Assembly: GCF_024519465.1 (NCBI RefSeq) | Contig: NZ_JALJRW010000013.1 | Location: 1 to 64,000, forward strand | Source: Stenotrophomonas sp. Ste86 | GTDB taxonomy: Bacteria; Pseudomonadota; Gammaproteobacteria; Xanthomonadales; Xanthomonadaceae | Length of the DNA: 64,000 nt | Reading direction: 5' to 3' | In this document: piece by piece, positions 1 to 8,784 of the stretch | Layout of the letters: the number at the start of each line of letters is the position of its first letter | How positions within the stretch are numbered: the stretch's first letter is position 1 | Translations under genes and position numbers: made by a program | The notes under the pieces: generated by a model | Database searches by the model: none | What the model saw: the letters and a program-made list of their open reading frames with translations, nothing else | Told to the model about the DNA's origin: nothing

Positions 1-513
1 ACCACAATCTAGCTGGCCGGCCGTGCGCCTTCTCCCCTCAGATGGGAGAAGAACCCTTTATGTTGCCCAGGGGCCTACCGGCCGCTACGGGGCTCGGCTT
101 GCGGTGAGCAGGTAGAAGCCAAGCTGTTTTGACGCTGGTCGGTGGGTCGGGCGCTGGGCGCCGATGCCCTTGGAGGCGAAATAAAGGAGGAGGGGGCGGC
201 CGAAGGCCGACGCCGGAGGACATTCGCCCGAAGGGGCATGGGGGACCAGCGCCCGATCCACCAACAGCCGCGCCTGGGGAGGTTCACAGCGCGTTTCTGC
301 CTGCCACGCCGCTGGCACAAGAACCGCTTCTGTCTATCGCGACAGCATCAAGCGCGTCATGACCAGCTGCCGATGCCGGGGCCGATCCGATGGCGACATC
401 CGGCGGCCCGCAGCCATTGCGGTAGCGGCACCGCGCCTGCCCGCGATGGTTTTGGAGCCACGCCGGAAGCGGGTTACACTGCCCGGCTCGCCACTCAGGC
501 CATGATTTTTCCC
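1..513. other. Non-coding region upstream of ppiD
   Basis: No convincing gene is visible here. The long reading frame that runs into ppiD from further upstream has no family-like sequence before the PpiD membrane anchor. The stretch holds a short hairpin at 29-51 (CTTCTCCC/GGGAGAAG), which could end an upstream transcript, and a large imperfect inverted repeat at 141-262, listed separately. I looked for tRNAs, which often precede ppiD in this group, and found none. Confidence 0.6.
141..262. repeat. Large imperfect inverted repeat
   Basis: Arms 141-180 and 223-262 are reverse complements over about 40 bases with several mismatches, around a 42-base GC-rich centre. The structure could fold as a long hairpin in RNA or as a cruciform in DNA. 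It lies about 250 bases before ppiD, inside sequence that looks non-coding. It resembles a mobile intergenic repeat more than a regulatory leader, but that is inference. Confidence 0.55.
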
Positions 514-2487
514 ATGCTGCAGAAACTTCGCGACAAGACCTCGGGCTGGATCGTTACCGTGATCCTGGGGCTGCTGATGATTCCGTTCCTGTTCGTGATC
601 GACTCCAGCTACCTCGGTGGCGTGGGTGCGCAGAACGTGGCCAAGGTGGCAGCGCCGCCGACGTGGTGGCGCTCGGCGCCGGCATGGTGGCCGATGTCGT
701 TCCTTTGGCAGCACCACGAGATCAGCTCGCAGGACTTCCGCGTGCGTTTCGAACAGGCGCGCCAGCAGGCCCGCCAGGAGCAGGGCGAGGACTTCGACCC
801 GCGCCATTTCGAAAGCACCGAGAACAAACTGGCCGTGCTCGACCAGATGATCGACGAGCAGGTCGTGCGCCTGGCCGGCGAACAGTCCGGCATCGTGATT
901 GGCGACAACGCCGTACGCGAGTACATCGCCGCGATCCCGGCGTTCGTGGGTCCCGATGGCAAGTTCAGCGACACCCAGTACCGCCTGGCGCTGGCCGGTG
1001 GCAATCCGCCGCGCACCCCGACCCAGTTCGAGGCGCTGGTGCGCGAGAGCATCCAGCAGTCGGTGATCCCGTCGGCGCTGCAGTTGTCCGGTTTCGCCAC
1101 TGCCGCTGAAACCGAGCGCCTGCTCAAGCTGCTGGGCGAAACCCGCGACGTTGAACTGGCCGCGCTGCCGGAACTGCCGGCCGATACCGCCGAAGTCACC
1201 GACGCGCAGATCAAGCAGTGGTACGACAGCCATATCAAGGACTTCCGCCAGCCGGAAACCGTGTCGCTGGAATACGTGGAAATCAACGGTGCCACCCTGC
1301 CGGCCGCCACCGCGGCCGACGAGGCGACCCTGCGCAAGCGCTATGCCGATGAAAAGGCACGCTTTGCCACGCCGGAACAGCGCCTGGCCTCGCACATCCT
1401 GATCGCCGCCGATGGCAGTGATCCGGCCAAGCTGAAAGCCGCCGAAGAAAAGGCGAACCGCATCGCCGCCGACGCCAAGAAGCCGGGTGCCGACTTCGCC
1501 GCGCTGGCCAAAGCCAACTCTGAAGACCCCGGTTCCAAGGAACACGGTGGCGATCTGGGGTGGGTCGAGCGTGGCGCGATGGTCAAGCCGTTCGAAGACG
1601 CGTTGTTTGCGATGCAGGCCGGTGAAGTGACCGGTCCGGTCAAGACCGACTTCGGTTACCACGTGCTGCTGCTGCGCGAAAAGAAGGGGGGCGAGAGCCG
1701 TTCGTTCGAAGAAGTGCGCGACCAGCTGGCCGCCGAGCAGCTCAAGGCCGACAACGAGCGCGCCTTCACCGATCTGAGCGGTCGCCTGGTGGATCTGGTC
1801 TACAAGAACCCGACCTCGCTGGAAGGCCCGGCCAAGGAGATGGGCCTGCCGGTGCAGACGCTGGGGCCGTTCACCCGCACCACCGCCAGCGGCATCGCCG
1901 CCAATCCGGCCGTGCTGCGCGCCGCGTTCTCCGACATCCTCACCCAGGACGGCACGGTCAGCGACCCGATCGAGATCGCACCGAACCACAACGTGATGAT
2001 CCGGGTGACCGACCACAGCCCGGAACAGGCGCTGCCGTTGGTCAAGGCGCGTGAGCAGGTGATTGCCGCGATCCGTACCGACCGTGGCCGCCAGGCCTCG
2101 GAGAAGGCCGCTGACGCGCTGCTGGCCAAGCTCAAGGCCGGGCAGACCCTGCAGGCGCTCGCGGTCAGCGAGAAGCTGCAGGTGAGCCCGCTGCCGGGCC
2201 TGCCGCGCACCCAGCCGGTCCCGACCCCGGAGATCAACCGTGCCGTGTTCGGCGCGCAGGCACCGACCGAAGGCAAGCCGAGCTACGGCAAGGTCGCCGT
2301 GCAGGGCCGTTACCTGGTGTACGCGGTCACCAAGGTGACCCCGGCCAACCTGGCCGAGGTCCAGCCGGAGCAGAAAAAGGCCTTCACCGATCAGCTGAAC
2401 CAGATCGATGGCATGGCCGCAGCCAAGGCCTACATCGACGCGATGCGCAAGCATTACAAGGTGCAGACCGAAGAGGCGAACCTGTAA
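514..2487 (+). CDS. ppiD: Periplasmic folding chaperone / peptidyl-prolyl isomerase PpiD
   Basis: This is an inner-membrane-anchored chaperone that helps outer-membrane and secreted proteins fold as they leave the Sec translocon. The 657-residue product has one membrane segment at about residues 13-32, a SurA-like N-terminal region, and a parvulin (PpiC) domain at about 290-390 with the typical LASHILIA start and FGYHVLLL end. PpiD proteins usually have about 620-660 residues, so it is full length. I chose the ATG at 514 (MLQKLRDK, the family start). An in-frame ATG at 502 would add four residues, and neither has a clear ribosome site. A terminator follows directly. Confidence 0.92.
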   Translation: MLQKLRDKTSGWIVTVILGLLMIPFLFVIDSSYLGGVGAQNVAKVAAPPTWWRSAPAWWPMSFLWQHHEISSQDFRVRFEQARQQARQEQGEDFDPRHFESTENKLAVLDQMIDEQVVRLAGEQSGIVIGDNAVREYIAAIPAFVGPDGKFSDTQYRLALAGGNPPRTPTQFEALVRESIQQSVIPSALQLSGFATAAETERLLKLLGETRDVELAALPELPADTAEVTDAQIKQWYDSHIKDFRQPETVSLEYVEINGATLPAATAADEATLRKRYADEKARFATPEQRLASHILIAADGSDPAKLKAAEEKANRIAADAKKPGADFAALAKANSEDPGSKEHGGDLGWVERGAMVKPFEDALFAMQAGEVTGPVKTDFGYHVLLLREKKGGESRSFEEVRDQLAAEQLKADNERAFTDLSGRLVDLVYKNPTSLEGPAKEMGLPVQTLGPFTRTTASGIAANPAVLRAAFSDILTQDGTVSDPIEIAPNHNVMIRVTDHSPEQALPLVKAREQVIAAIRTDRGRQASEKAADALLAKLKAGQTLQALAVSEKLQVSPLPGLPRTQPVPTPEINRAVFGAQAPTEGKPSYGKVAVQGRYLVYAVTKVTPANLAEVQPEQKKAFTDQLNQIDGMAAAKAYIDAMRKHYKVQTEEANL

Positions 2488-2507
2488 CCGACCCGGTTGC
2501 AGTGGCA

Positions 2508-2538
2508 GCAGAAGGCCCGGCATTGCCGGGCCTTCTGC
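2508..2538 (+). terminator. Terminator-like hairpin after ppiD
   Basis: This is a near-perfect hairpin (GCAGAAGGCCCGG / CCGGGCCTTCTGC) 20 bases after the ppiD stop codon. The T-run is poor, but the position and stem strength fit a transcript end. Confidence 0.7.
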
Positions 2539-2539
2539 G

Positions 2540-2934
2540 TTGTGGAGGGTAGGGCAGGGCGGGGCGCCAGGTTTCAGGCGAGTGAGGTCGGAAGCCAGAG
2601 GATCGAGGCCAACCGCACAACGGCTGATGCGAGTGCGAGTGCCAGTGCCAGTGCGCCTTCGGCCATGGTCCTGCCGACACCCGCATCCCGTGCCCGGGTC
2701 GGCAGTCGGCCGCGGGGCGGCTCCGAGCCGCCTCGCGTGGACCATCAGGTGCGCCAGCCACCTCGCGCGCCAGCGCGCTGCGCCGCATCCTCGACGATGT
2801 GCTCCGCTCGGGTTCCGTTAGGTCTCGCCCAGGCAACCGCCCATCCGGCTGATCGGCGGGATCGCGCGCTGCCCCGAACCGGCGCTTCGGCCCTTGGCGC
2901 GGCCCCGCAACGAGACGCAGAACCCGGAAACGAC
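2540..2934. other. Non-coding region between ppiD and mltD
   Basis: No gene is supported here. The stretch is GC-rich with several short palindromes and a small degenerate run of GAGTGC/CAGTGC repeats near 2630-2655. The reading frames present have no family-like sequence. Confidence 0.5.
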
Positions 2935-2957
2935 GATGCCCGGCATCGCCGGGCATC
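2935..2957 (-). terminator. Hairpin downstream of mltD
   Basis: A 9-bp perfect stem (GATGCCCGG / CCGGGCATC) with a 5-base loop lies about 33 bases past the mltD stop codon on the minus strand. It probably ends the gloB-mltD transcript. There is no strong T-run. Confidence 0.55.
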
Positions 2958-2990
2958 GCAGGTACCGCTCTGGATCCCCGGGCAACCCCG

Positions 2991-4223
2991 TCAATCCTCC
3001 ACGCGCAACACCGCGCCGGGCTTCAGCACGCTGCTGCCGTTGAGCCCATTGAGTGACAACAGGGCCTTCAGCGGCATGCCATAGCGACGGGCGATCGTCC
3101 ACGGCGACTCGCCGTCGCGGACGGTATGGCGGCGGCTACGCGGGCGATCGGCGCTGCTGGCCACGGTCCGCGCCACGCGCGGTGCCGGTGCCTCGGCCTT
3201 GGCCGACGGCGCTGTCGTATCGACGGGGGTGGGGCTGTCGGCGGCGGCGACTGTCGCCATTACCGCTGCGCTGGCGTCCACCGGCGCGTGGCTGGCCGGG
3301 GCCAGCACGGTGACCTGGCCGCTCGGACGACCCTTGCCGCTGGCCAAGGCCGGGTTGAGCCGCGCGATCCGCGCCGGGTCCAGGGAGCGCTGTGCGGCCC
3401 ACTGTTGGACGCTGGTGCCGGCCGGCAGGGTGTGCCCCTTGAGCACCGGCACGGTGCGGTCCAGCGAGGCCATCACGCCCGGCTTGGTTTCAGCTGTTTC
3501 CAGCACGCAGGCCAGCGCGTGCAGCTTCTCGACGTAGGCGTAGGTGATCGGCGACAGCCCCGGCAGCTCGGCTGGCCGCGCGTTCTGCGCGTTCATGCCG
3601 GCCTTGCGCAACGACTGCAGGACGCGGTACTCGCCGGCGTTGTAGGCCATCGTGGCCAGGCGCCAGTCGCCGCCGAACATGCCATGCAGGGTCTTGAGGT
3701 AACGCACCGCGGCCTGGGTGGAGTCCACCGCCGACAGGCGGCCGTCGTACCCGGCGGTCATCTGGACCCGGTGGTTCTTGGCGGTGGTGGCGATGAACTG
3801 CCACAGCCCGGCCGGGCCGCTGCCGTTGCGGGCATTGGGCCGATAGCCGCTTTCCACGAACGGGATCAGCGCGAACTCGGTGGGCAGGTTCGAGCGACGC
3901 AGCTCTTCGACCACATAGCCGAACAGCACCAGGGCGTCATCGTCCTGGTTGGCCAGCCGCGACGGGGCGTGGGCGAACTGTTTCTGCCAACGCGGGCTGG
4001 TGGCCTCGGCGTTGCAGGTGGGTTCGGCCAGGCCTTCCCGGAAGCTGGCGAAGATCTCCTGCCCGTTGCGCACCGAAACCGGCGGCAGGGCGGCGGGGTC
4101 CAGTGGCAGCTGCGAGAGCCCGGCCACGTTCTGCGACATTCCCGCACTCAACGACTGGGCGCTCGCGCCACCGGCAAGGGCAAGTCCTAGGCCGAGCGCG
4201 AGCGGCAACAATCGCCGGCTCAT
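2991..4223 (-). CDS. mltD: Membrane-bound lytic murein transglycosylase D (MltD-like)
   Basis: This enzyme cleaves the MurNAc-GlcNAc bond of peptidoglycan to a 1,6-anhydro product, in the periplasm. The 410-residue protein has a signal peptide (residues 1-22, ending GGASAQ), an SLT goose-lysozyme-like domain with the catalytic Glu at 124 in FVESGY followed by GPAGLWQF, and one C-terminal LysM peptidoglycan-binding domain (about 364-409). Long E. coli-type MltD has two LysM repeats and a lipobox. Here I see one LysM and no lipobox cysteine. Its ATG overlaps the stop codon of gloB (TCAT at 4220-4223), so the two are co-transcribed. Confidence 0.88.
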   Translation of the reverse strand: MSRRLLPLALGLGLALAGGASAQSLSAGMSQNVAGLSQLPLDPAALPPVSVRNGQEIFASFREGLAEPTCNAEATSPRWQKQFAHAPSRLANQDDDALVLFGYVVEELRRSNLPTEFALIPFVESGYRPNARNGSGPAGLWQFIATTAKNHRVQMTAGYDGRLSAVDSTQAAVRYLKTLHGMFGGDWRLATMAYNAGEYRVLQSLRKAGMNAQNARPAELPGLSPITYAYVEKLHALACVLETAETKPGVMASLDRTVPVLKGHTLPAGTSVQQWAAQRSLDPARIARLNPALASGKGRPSGQVTVLAPASHAPVDASAAVMATVAAADSPTPVDTTAPSAKAEAPAPRVARTVASSADRPRSRRHTVRDGESPWTIARRYGMPLKALLSLNGLNGSSVLKPGAVLRVED

Positions 4224-4987
4224 GTACGGAATCCGTCTTTCCAGCCGCGCAGACCTGCGACGACATCGACTTCATCGGTGACGGGGCGACCCAGGTGGGC
4301 ACTGACGGCCTGCTGGATCGAGGGAAAACGGGTGCGCAGGAACGGATTGCATTCCAGCTCGCTGGCCAGTGTTACCGGCAGCGTGGGGCGGTCATCGCGG
4401 CGCATGGCCAGGGCCTCCTCATGGCGCTGCAGCAACGCAGCGTTGGTGGGGTCGACGTGCCGCGCGAAGACGGCATTTGACACGGTGTATTCGTGCCCGC
4501 AACACAACAGCAGGTGCGGGGGCAGGGACGCCAGCTTGTGCAGGGATGCCTGCAGCTGGGACGGCGTACCTTCGAACATGCGACCACAGCCCAGGCTGAA
4601 CAGCGCGTCCCCACTGAAAAGATGTTCAGCGGTGTGAAACGCGACATGCGACCGGGTGTGACCGGGCACGGATACTACGTGGAACGTCTGGCCCAATGCC
4701 TGAACGTGTTCACCTTCGCCTACCCGATGCGTCGCCATCGGCATGCGCGGATCGTGTGGCGCGTATACCGCAAGCCCCGGATACCGGCCCTGCAGCTCGG
4801 TCACGCCGCCGATGTGGTCGTCGTGGTGGTGGGTGAGAAGAATCGCCTCAGGCGTCCATCCCTGCTGCGCTGCGGCAGCCAGAACCGGCGATGCCTGGCC
4901 CGGGTCGACCACGACCGCGCGGCCGTCGTCGGCGACCAGGGCCCAGATGTAGTTGTCCGCAAATGCGGGTAGGGCAGTGAGTCGCAT
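4220..4987 (-). CDS. gloB: Hydroxyacylglutathione hydrolase (glyoxalase II)
   Basis: The enzyme hydrolyses S-D-lactoylglutathione to D-lactate and glutathione, the second step of methylglyoxal detoxification in the cytosol. The 255-residue metallo-beta-lactamase fold carries the binuclear metal motif [10 protein letters not shown] (His53, His55, Asp57, His58), then PGHTRSH, FSGDALF and CGHEYT, in the family order. The start at 4987 (MRLTALPAF) matches the family; the frame stays open further upstream without family sequence. It is divergent from the methyltransferase-like gene and overlaps mltD by 4 bases. Confidence 0.95.
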   Translation of the reverse strand: MRLTALPAFADNYIWALVADDGRAVVVDPGQASPVLAAAAQQGWTPEAILLTHHHDDHIGGVTELQGRYPGLAVYAPHDPRMPMATHRVGEGEHVQALGQTFHVVSVPGHTRSHVAFHTAEHLFSGDALFSLGCGRMFEGTPSQLQASLHKLASLPPHLLLCCGHEYTVSNAVFARHVDPTNAALLQRHEEALAMRRDDRPTLPVTLASELECNPFLRTRFPSIQQAVSAHLGRPVTDEVDVVAGLRGWKDGFRT

Positions 4988-4998
4988 AGAATTGGACC

Positions 4999-5643
4999 AT
5001 GCCCGCCCCGCCGAGCCCCCGTCAAGCGTCAGTCGCATCCTGGTTTGATACTGAACCGGCACAAGTGCTGTGCCAGCTGGAGTTGCAGCACCTGATGCCC
5101 CTGCTCGCCGAGCACCCGGTGACGCCCTGGCTGTGGGTGGCGCCGACCGCCGCGTGGGCGGCCCTGCCCAGCCTGCCTGGGCGTGGGCTGCGCCTATACC
5201 GTGACGGCGCCGGATTTGCCGGCGATGCCCACTGCGGTCTGCCCCTGCCGCTGCCGAGCGAGAGCGTCAACGCGATCGTGCTCCAGCACGTCACCGCCCG
5301 CGACGCCGAACAGCTGATCGACGAATGTGCACGGGTGCTGATGCCCGGCGGCCGGCTCTGGCTGTCCACCCTCAACCCGTTCAGCCCGTATCGCCGCCAA
5401 TGGCGCCACCACGGGCTGGTGGTGCGCAGCCCGCAGCGGCTCCGGCATACCTTGGAGCGGTGCGGGCTGGCCTGCCAGGACGTGACCTACCTGGGACCGA
5501 TGTGGCACGACCGGGCACCCGGCCACCGCAGCCTCGCACTGCTGCGCGCGGCGTGCCTGTTCAGCGCCGAGAAACGCACCCTGGCCTTGCCGGGACCTAC
5601 GCCACTGCCGGTCCGCCAATGGCACGGCACCGTGGCGACCTGA
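4999..5643 (+). CDS. Methyltransferase-like protein next to gloB/rnhA
   Basis: This 214-residue protein resembles the small SAM-dependent methyltransferase found beside gloB and rnhA in many proteobacteria. The recognisable part is the class I methyltransferase C-terminal half: [20 protein letters not shown], matching the post-motif II region. The N-terminal glycine-rich SAM loop is not clear, so activity is uncertain. The ATG at 4999 starts 11 bases from the divergent gloB start, and the stop lies 11 bases before rnhA, so it probably shares a transcript with rnhA and dnaQ. Confidence 0.7.
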   Translation: MPAPPSPRQASVASWFDTEPAQVLCQLELQHLMPLLAEHPVTPWLWVAPTAAWAALPSLPGRGLRLYRDGAGFAGDAHCGLPLPLPSESVNAIVLQHVTARDAEQLIDECARVLMPGGRLWLSTLNPFSPYRRQWRHHGLVVRSPQRLRHTLERCGLACQDVTYLGPMWHDRAPGHRSLALLRAACLFSAEKRTLALPGPTPLPVRQWHGTVAT

Positions 5644-5654
5644 TCTGGAATGCA

Positions 5655-6107
5655 ATGAAGACCATAGAAATACACACCGACGGTTCCTGCCTCGGCAATC
5701 CCGGCCCCGGCGGCTGGGCGGCACTGCTGCGCTACAACGCGCACGAGCGCGAGCTGAGCGGCGGCGAAGCGCACACCACCAACAACCGGATGGAGCTGAT
5801 GGCCGCCATCTCCGGGTTGGAGGCGCTGAGCGAGCCGTGCAACATCGTGCTGTTCACCGATTCCCAGTACGTGCGCCAGGGCCTGACCGAGTGGATGCCG
5901 GGCTGGATCCGCAAGAACTGGAAGACCGCCGGTGGCGCTCCGGTCAAGAACCGCGAACTGTGGGAGCGCCTGCACGCGGCCACCCTCATGCACACCATCG
6001 ACTGGCGTTGGGTGAAGGGCCATTCCGGTGACCCGGACAACGAGCGGGTGGACCAGCTGGCGCGCGATGCCGCGATCCGGATCCGCGCCGCCGGCCCGGT
6101 ACACTGA
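5655..6107 (+). CDS. rnhA: Ribonuclease HI
   Basis: It degrades the RNA strand of RNA-DNA hybrids, removing primers and R-loops. The 150-residue protein has all four catalytic carboxylates in their usual contexts: Asp9 ([15 protein letters not shown]), Glu47 ([11 protein letters not shown]), Asp69 (FTDSQYV) and Asp133 (NERVDQLA), plus His123 in KGHSGDPDN. The frame is open far upstream, but homology begins at ATG 5655. It is followed 4 bases later by dnaQ, and an rnhA-dnaQ pairing is standard. Confidence 0.97.
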   Translation: MKTIEIHTDGSCLGNPGPGGWAALLRYNAHERELSGGEAHTTNNRMELMAAISGLEALSEPCNIVLFTDSQYVRQGLTEWMPGWIRKNWKTAGGAPVKNRELWERLHAATLMHTIDWRWVKGHSGDPDNERVDQLARDAAIRIRAAGPVH

Positions 6108-6111
6108 GCCC

Positions 6112-6837
6112 ATGCGTCAGATCATCCTCGATACCGAAACCACCGGCCTGGAGTGGCGAAAGGGCAACCGCATCGTCGAAATCGGCTGTGTGGAACTGCT
6201 CGAACGCCGCCCCAGCGGCAACAACTACCACCAGTACATCAAGCCGGACTGCGAGTTCGAACAGGGCGCGCAGGAAGTCACCGGGCTGACCCTGGACTTC
6301 CTGGCCGACAAGCCCGACTTCGCGCAGATCGCCGATGAGTTCCTCGCCTTCATCGATGGCGCCGAACTGATCATCCACAACGCCGCGTTCGACATCGGCT
6401 TCCTGGACAACGAGCTGTCGCTGCTCGGCGACCACTACGGCAAGATCACCGACCGCTGCACGGTGATCGATACGCTGAAGATGGCGCGCGAGCGCTTCCC
6501 GGGCCAGCGTAATTCGCTGGACGCACTGTGCCGGCGGCTGGGCGTGGACAATGCGCATCGCCAGTTGCACGGCGGCCTGCTCGATGCCCAGATCCTGGGC
6601 GATGTGTACATCGCACTGACCTCGGGCCAGGAAGAAATCGGCTTCGGTTCGGCCGACGAAGCCAAGGGCGGCACCGCGCACGCGCAGGCGTTCGACACCT
6701 CGCGCCTGCTACCGCGCCCCCGTGTGGTGGCAACCGCCTCCGAGCTGGAAGCGCACGAGGCGCGCCTGGCCAAGCTGCGCAAGAAGGCCGGCCATGCGAT
6801 ATGGGACGGCGAGCGCGAGATGGCCGAAGCGGGCTGA
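6112..6837 (+). CDS. dnaQ: DNA polymerase III epsilon subunit (3'-5' proofreading exonuclease)
   Basis: This is the proofreading subunit of the replicative polymerase. The 241-residue protein shows the DEDDh exonuclease motifs: Exo I ILDTETTGLEW (Asp7, Glu9), Exo II HNAAFDIGFLDNE and Exo III HGGLLDAQILGDVY. The C-terminal tail after residue 190 is the part that contacts the polymerase alpha subunit in E. coli. The length is typical. It starts 4 bases after rnhA and is probably translated from the same mRNA. Confidence 0.97.
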   Translation: MRQIILDTETTGLEWRKGNRIVEIGCVELLERRPSGNNYHQYIKPDCEFEQGAQEVTGLTLDFLADKPDFAQIADEFLAFIDGAELIIHNAAFDIGFLDNELSLLGDHYGKITDRCTVIDTLKMARERFPGQRNSLDALCRRLGVDNAHRQLHGGLLDAQILGDVYIALTSGQEEIGFGSADEAKGGTAHAQAFDTSRLLPRPRVVATASELEAHEARLAKLRKKAGHAIWDGEREMAEAG

Positions 6838-6891
6838 CATCGGCGCGACTCACCTGGCGGTACGGGCCGCTCCAGGCGTCGATCTTCACGG

Positions 6892-6916
6892 GTAGAGCCA
6901 CGCCCTGCGTGGCTGC
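6892..6916. repeat. Stenotrophomonas-type REP palindrome (GTAGAGCC class)
   Basis: A single REP element starts with GTAGAGCCACGC and closes with GCGTGGCTGC, lying in the convergent gap between dnaQ and the PP2C gene. The GTAG tetranucleotide next to a short palindrome is the hallmark of this family, whose copies are spread through Stenotrophomonas genomes. Confidence 0.85.
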
Positions 6917-7016
6917 CTTTTGTTCGGCGACCCTCAAGGGTTGGACGCCGCCTGCTCGGCCAGCGCCCATCCAACCGGCGTATCGAACCGTCCACCGCCC
7001 CGCAACCCGTCAGTCC

Positions 7017-7721
7017 TCAGTGGCAACGCACCAGGATCACGGTGATGTTGTCCGAACCGCCGCCATCGAGCGCGGCGGCGACCAGGGTATCCACGCATTC
7101 CTGCGCGCTGGCGTCGTCAAAAGCCAGCGTGCTGGCGATGCCCTTGTCTTCCACTTCCTCGGTCAGCCCGTCGCTGCACAGCAGCAGCTGCATGCCCGGG
7201 CGCAGTTCGCCGGTGGTGGTGGCGACGTTGAGGTGGGCCGGGTCGGTCACGCCCAGCGCCTGGGTCACCACGTTGCGGTGCGGGTGCGCACGCGCCTGTT
7301 CGGCAGTCAGGTTGCCCTGGGCGACCAGTTCCTGGACCACGCTGTGGTCCTGGCTGAGCTGGGCCAGCTGGCCATCGCGCCACAGGTAGGCGCGGCTGTC
7401 GCCGACCCAGGCCACTTCGTAGCGGTTGCCCTGGACGCGCGCGGCGACCACGGTAGTGCCCATCGGCAGGCTGTCATTGCGCCGCCGCGAGGTGCGGATG
7501 ATTTCCTCGTCGGCGACCCGGATCGCATGCGCCAGCGACGCGCCCTGGCGGATCTCGCGCACGATGGTCTCGCGCGCCAGCGCGCTGGCGACTTCGCCGC
7601 AGGCGTGCCCGCCCATGCCGTCGGCCACCAGCCACAACGCCAGTTCGCCATCGCCGTAGTAGGTGTCCTCGTTGAGGTCACGGCGCAGGCCGGGGTGGGT
7701 CAGGTGTCCGAATTCGATCAT
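7017..7721 (-). CDS. PP2C-family serine/threonine protein phosphatase
   Basis: This metal-dependent phosphatase removes phosphate from Ser/Thr residues in the cytosol. The 234-residue protein carries the PP2C metal motifs in order: RRDLNED (residues 14-19), VADGMGGH (Asp34, Gly35), WVGDSRAYLWRDG, CSDGLTEEV and GGSDNITVILV. It is the compact bacterial PrpC/Stp type without extra domains. The start at 7721 (MIEFGHLTHPG) matches family N-termini. No kinase gene is adjacent, so its substrate is unknown. Confidence 0.93.
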   Translation of the reverse strand: MIEFGHLTHPGLRRDLNEDTYYGDGELALWLVADGMGGHACGEVASALARETIVREIRQGASLAHAIRVADEEIIRTSRRRNDSLPMGTTVVAARVQGNRYEVAWVGDSRAYLWRDGQLAQLSQDHSVVQELVAQGNLTAEQARAHPHRNVVTQALGVTDPAHLNVATTTGELRPGMQLLLCSDGLTEEVEDKGIASTLAFDDASAQECVDTLVAAALDGGGSDNITVILVRCH

Positions 7722-7835
7722 GGGGTGGCTGCAGGCAAGGGGACGTTGCGGGGGAGAACGGCATGATCGCGGCCCGCCGGACATCCGGCAAGGTATCCAT
7801 ACAGAAGAAATTCACTTCCGCTGCAAACGAATGAC

Positions 7836-7864
7836 TTGTCGCCGACGCGTCCTGCCCGTATCAT
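7836..7864 (+). promoter_or_regulatory. Sigma-70 promoter of tRNA-Ser(CGA)
   Basis: The -35 TTGTCG (7836-7841) and -10 TATCAT (7859-7864) are separated by 17 bases, and the -10 box lies about 27 bases before the mature tRNA 5' end. Confidence 0.75.
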
Positions 7865-7891
7865 TCGCCTCCCGGTTCGCCGGGACCATCT

Positions 7892-7982
7892 GGAGAGGTG
7901 GCAGAGCGGTTGAATGTACCTGACTCGAAATCAGGCAGGCGTTTATAGCGCCTCGGGGGTTCGAATCCCCCCCTCTCCGCCA
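7892..7982 (+). tRNA. tRNA-Ser (anticodon CGA, reads UCG)
   Basis: This is a class II tRNA with a long variable arm. The acceptor stem GGAGAGG pairs with CCTCTCC, the anticodon stem CCTGA/TCAGG encloses the loop CTCGAAA (anticodon CGA), and the T arm holds GGTTCGAATCC. The discriminator G and an encoded CCA follow at 7979-7982. A promoter lies upstream and a very long terminator palindrome begins at the CCA end. Confidence 0.97.
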
Positions 7983-8029
7983 GATCAAAAGAAAAGGGCT
8001 GCCCGGTGGGCAGCCCTTTTCTTTTGATC
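7983..8029 (+). terminator. Perfect 22-bp-stem terminator of tRNA-Ser(CGA)
   Basis: GATCAAAAGAAAAGGGCTGCCC and its exact reverse complement flank a 3-base loop. The T-rich half lies within the stem. The symmetry extends six more bases on each side, so the left arm includes the tRNA CCA end (7978-7982) and the right arm copies it in inverse (CTGGCG, 8029-8034). Confidence 0.9.
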
Positions 8030-8034
8030 TGGCG

Positions 8035-8278
8035 CGGGATGCGACGGCGCGTTGCGCCGTCGCCCCAAACGCCGCGTCGCAGCGTTTGGGCCCGGTCCCT
8101 TTGCCTGCCTCTCCCCGCCCCTGTCGGGGCAGCCCCTCAACAGAGGGGCTTGTGCCACCAGTGGGGAGTGCGCCACCTGACGGCAGGATGAGAAACGCGG
8201 GGACAGTGCGTCAGGCAGCCCACCTGTGTTCTACGCCGGGTCCGCTAAACTGCCCGTCTCATGTAACGGATCTCCCCC
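8035..8278. other. Non-coding region with short palindromes
   Basis: Several small GC-rich inverted repeats are visible, for example CCCAAACGC/GCGTTTGGG near 8064-8092 and GCCCCTC/GAGGGGC near 8132-8149. No gene or promoter is convincing. Confidence 0.45.
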
Positions 8279-8686
8279 ATGACCGCTGAAATTCTGGTTC
8301 CTGTTTCCTTTGGCGAGCTGCTGGACAAGATCTCGATCCTGCAGATCAAGTCCGAGCGCATCGACGATGCCGCCAAGCTGGCCAACATCCATGCCGAGCT
8401 GAGCGCGCTGGACAAGACCTGGATGGCGCACCCGGCGGCGGTGAAGGACATCGCGCGTCTGCGTGCCGACCTGAAGGCGGTCAACGAGCGGCTGTGGGAC
8501 ATCGAGGACAACATCCGCCTGCAGGACAAGGCGCAGGCCTTCGACGAGAACTTCGTCGCGCTGGCCCGCAGCGTGTACCTGCAGAACGACGAGCGTGCCC
8601 GGATCAAGAAGGCGATCAACCTGGCGCTGGGCTCGGGTTACGTCGAAGAGAAGTCGTACAAGGATTACGCACCCAGGGGCGCGTAA
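8279..8686 (+). CDS. DUF6165 family protein
   Basis: This 135-residue soluble protein is predicted largely helical. The N-terminal stretch ILVPVSFGELLDKISILQIKSERI is characteristic of DUF6165, a family of unknown function often found among LPS and cell-surface sugar genes. Here the GT9 glycosyltransferase and kdkA follow nearby. It has no signal peptide or membrane segment. The charged helix from about residue 25 to 100 could form a coiled coil. Family assignment is from memory of the conserved N-terminus; function is unknown. Confidence 0.8.
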   Translation: MTAEILVPVSFGELLDKISILQIKSERIDDAAKLANIHAELSALDKTWMAHPAAVKDIARLRADLKAVNERLWDIEDNIRLQDKAQAFDENFVALARSVYLQNDERARIKKAINLALGSGYVEEKSYKDYAPRGA

Positions 8687-8784
8687 CTCCGTCGGCCTGC
8701 GATGCGCAGGTGGTAATGCCGGCCGCTGGCCGGCAACCCCGCAATGCCCGGCCCCGCTTGACCGCGCAGCGTCAATTGCGCCGG

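Noticed and set aside
1..513. tRNA genes upstream of ppiD
   Set aside because: No cloverleaf or T-loop GTTCRA motif with matching stems could be formed.
142..513. N-terminal extension of PpiD from the start at 142
   Set aside because: The added 124 residues cross the inverted repeat and lack any PpiD-like sequence; the family begins at MLQKLRDK.
334..2745. 803-codon minus-strand frame over ppiD
   Set aside because: Antisense to ppiD with composition expected from GC-rich third positions; similar shadows cover fabF, pabB-mltG and the GT39 gene.
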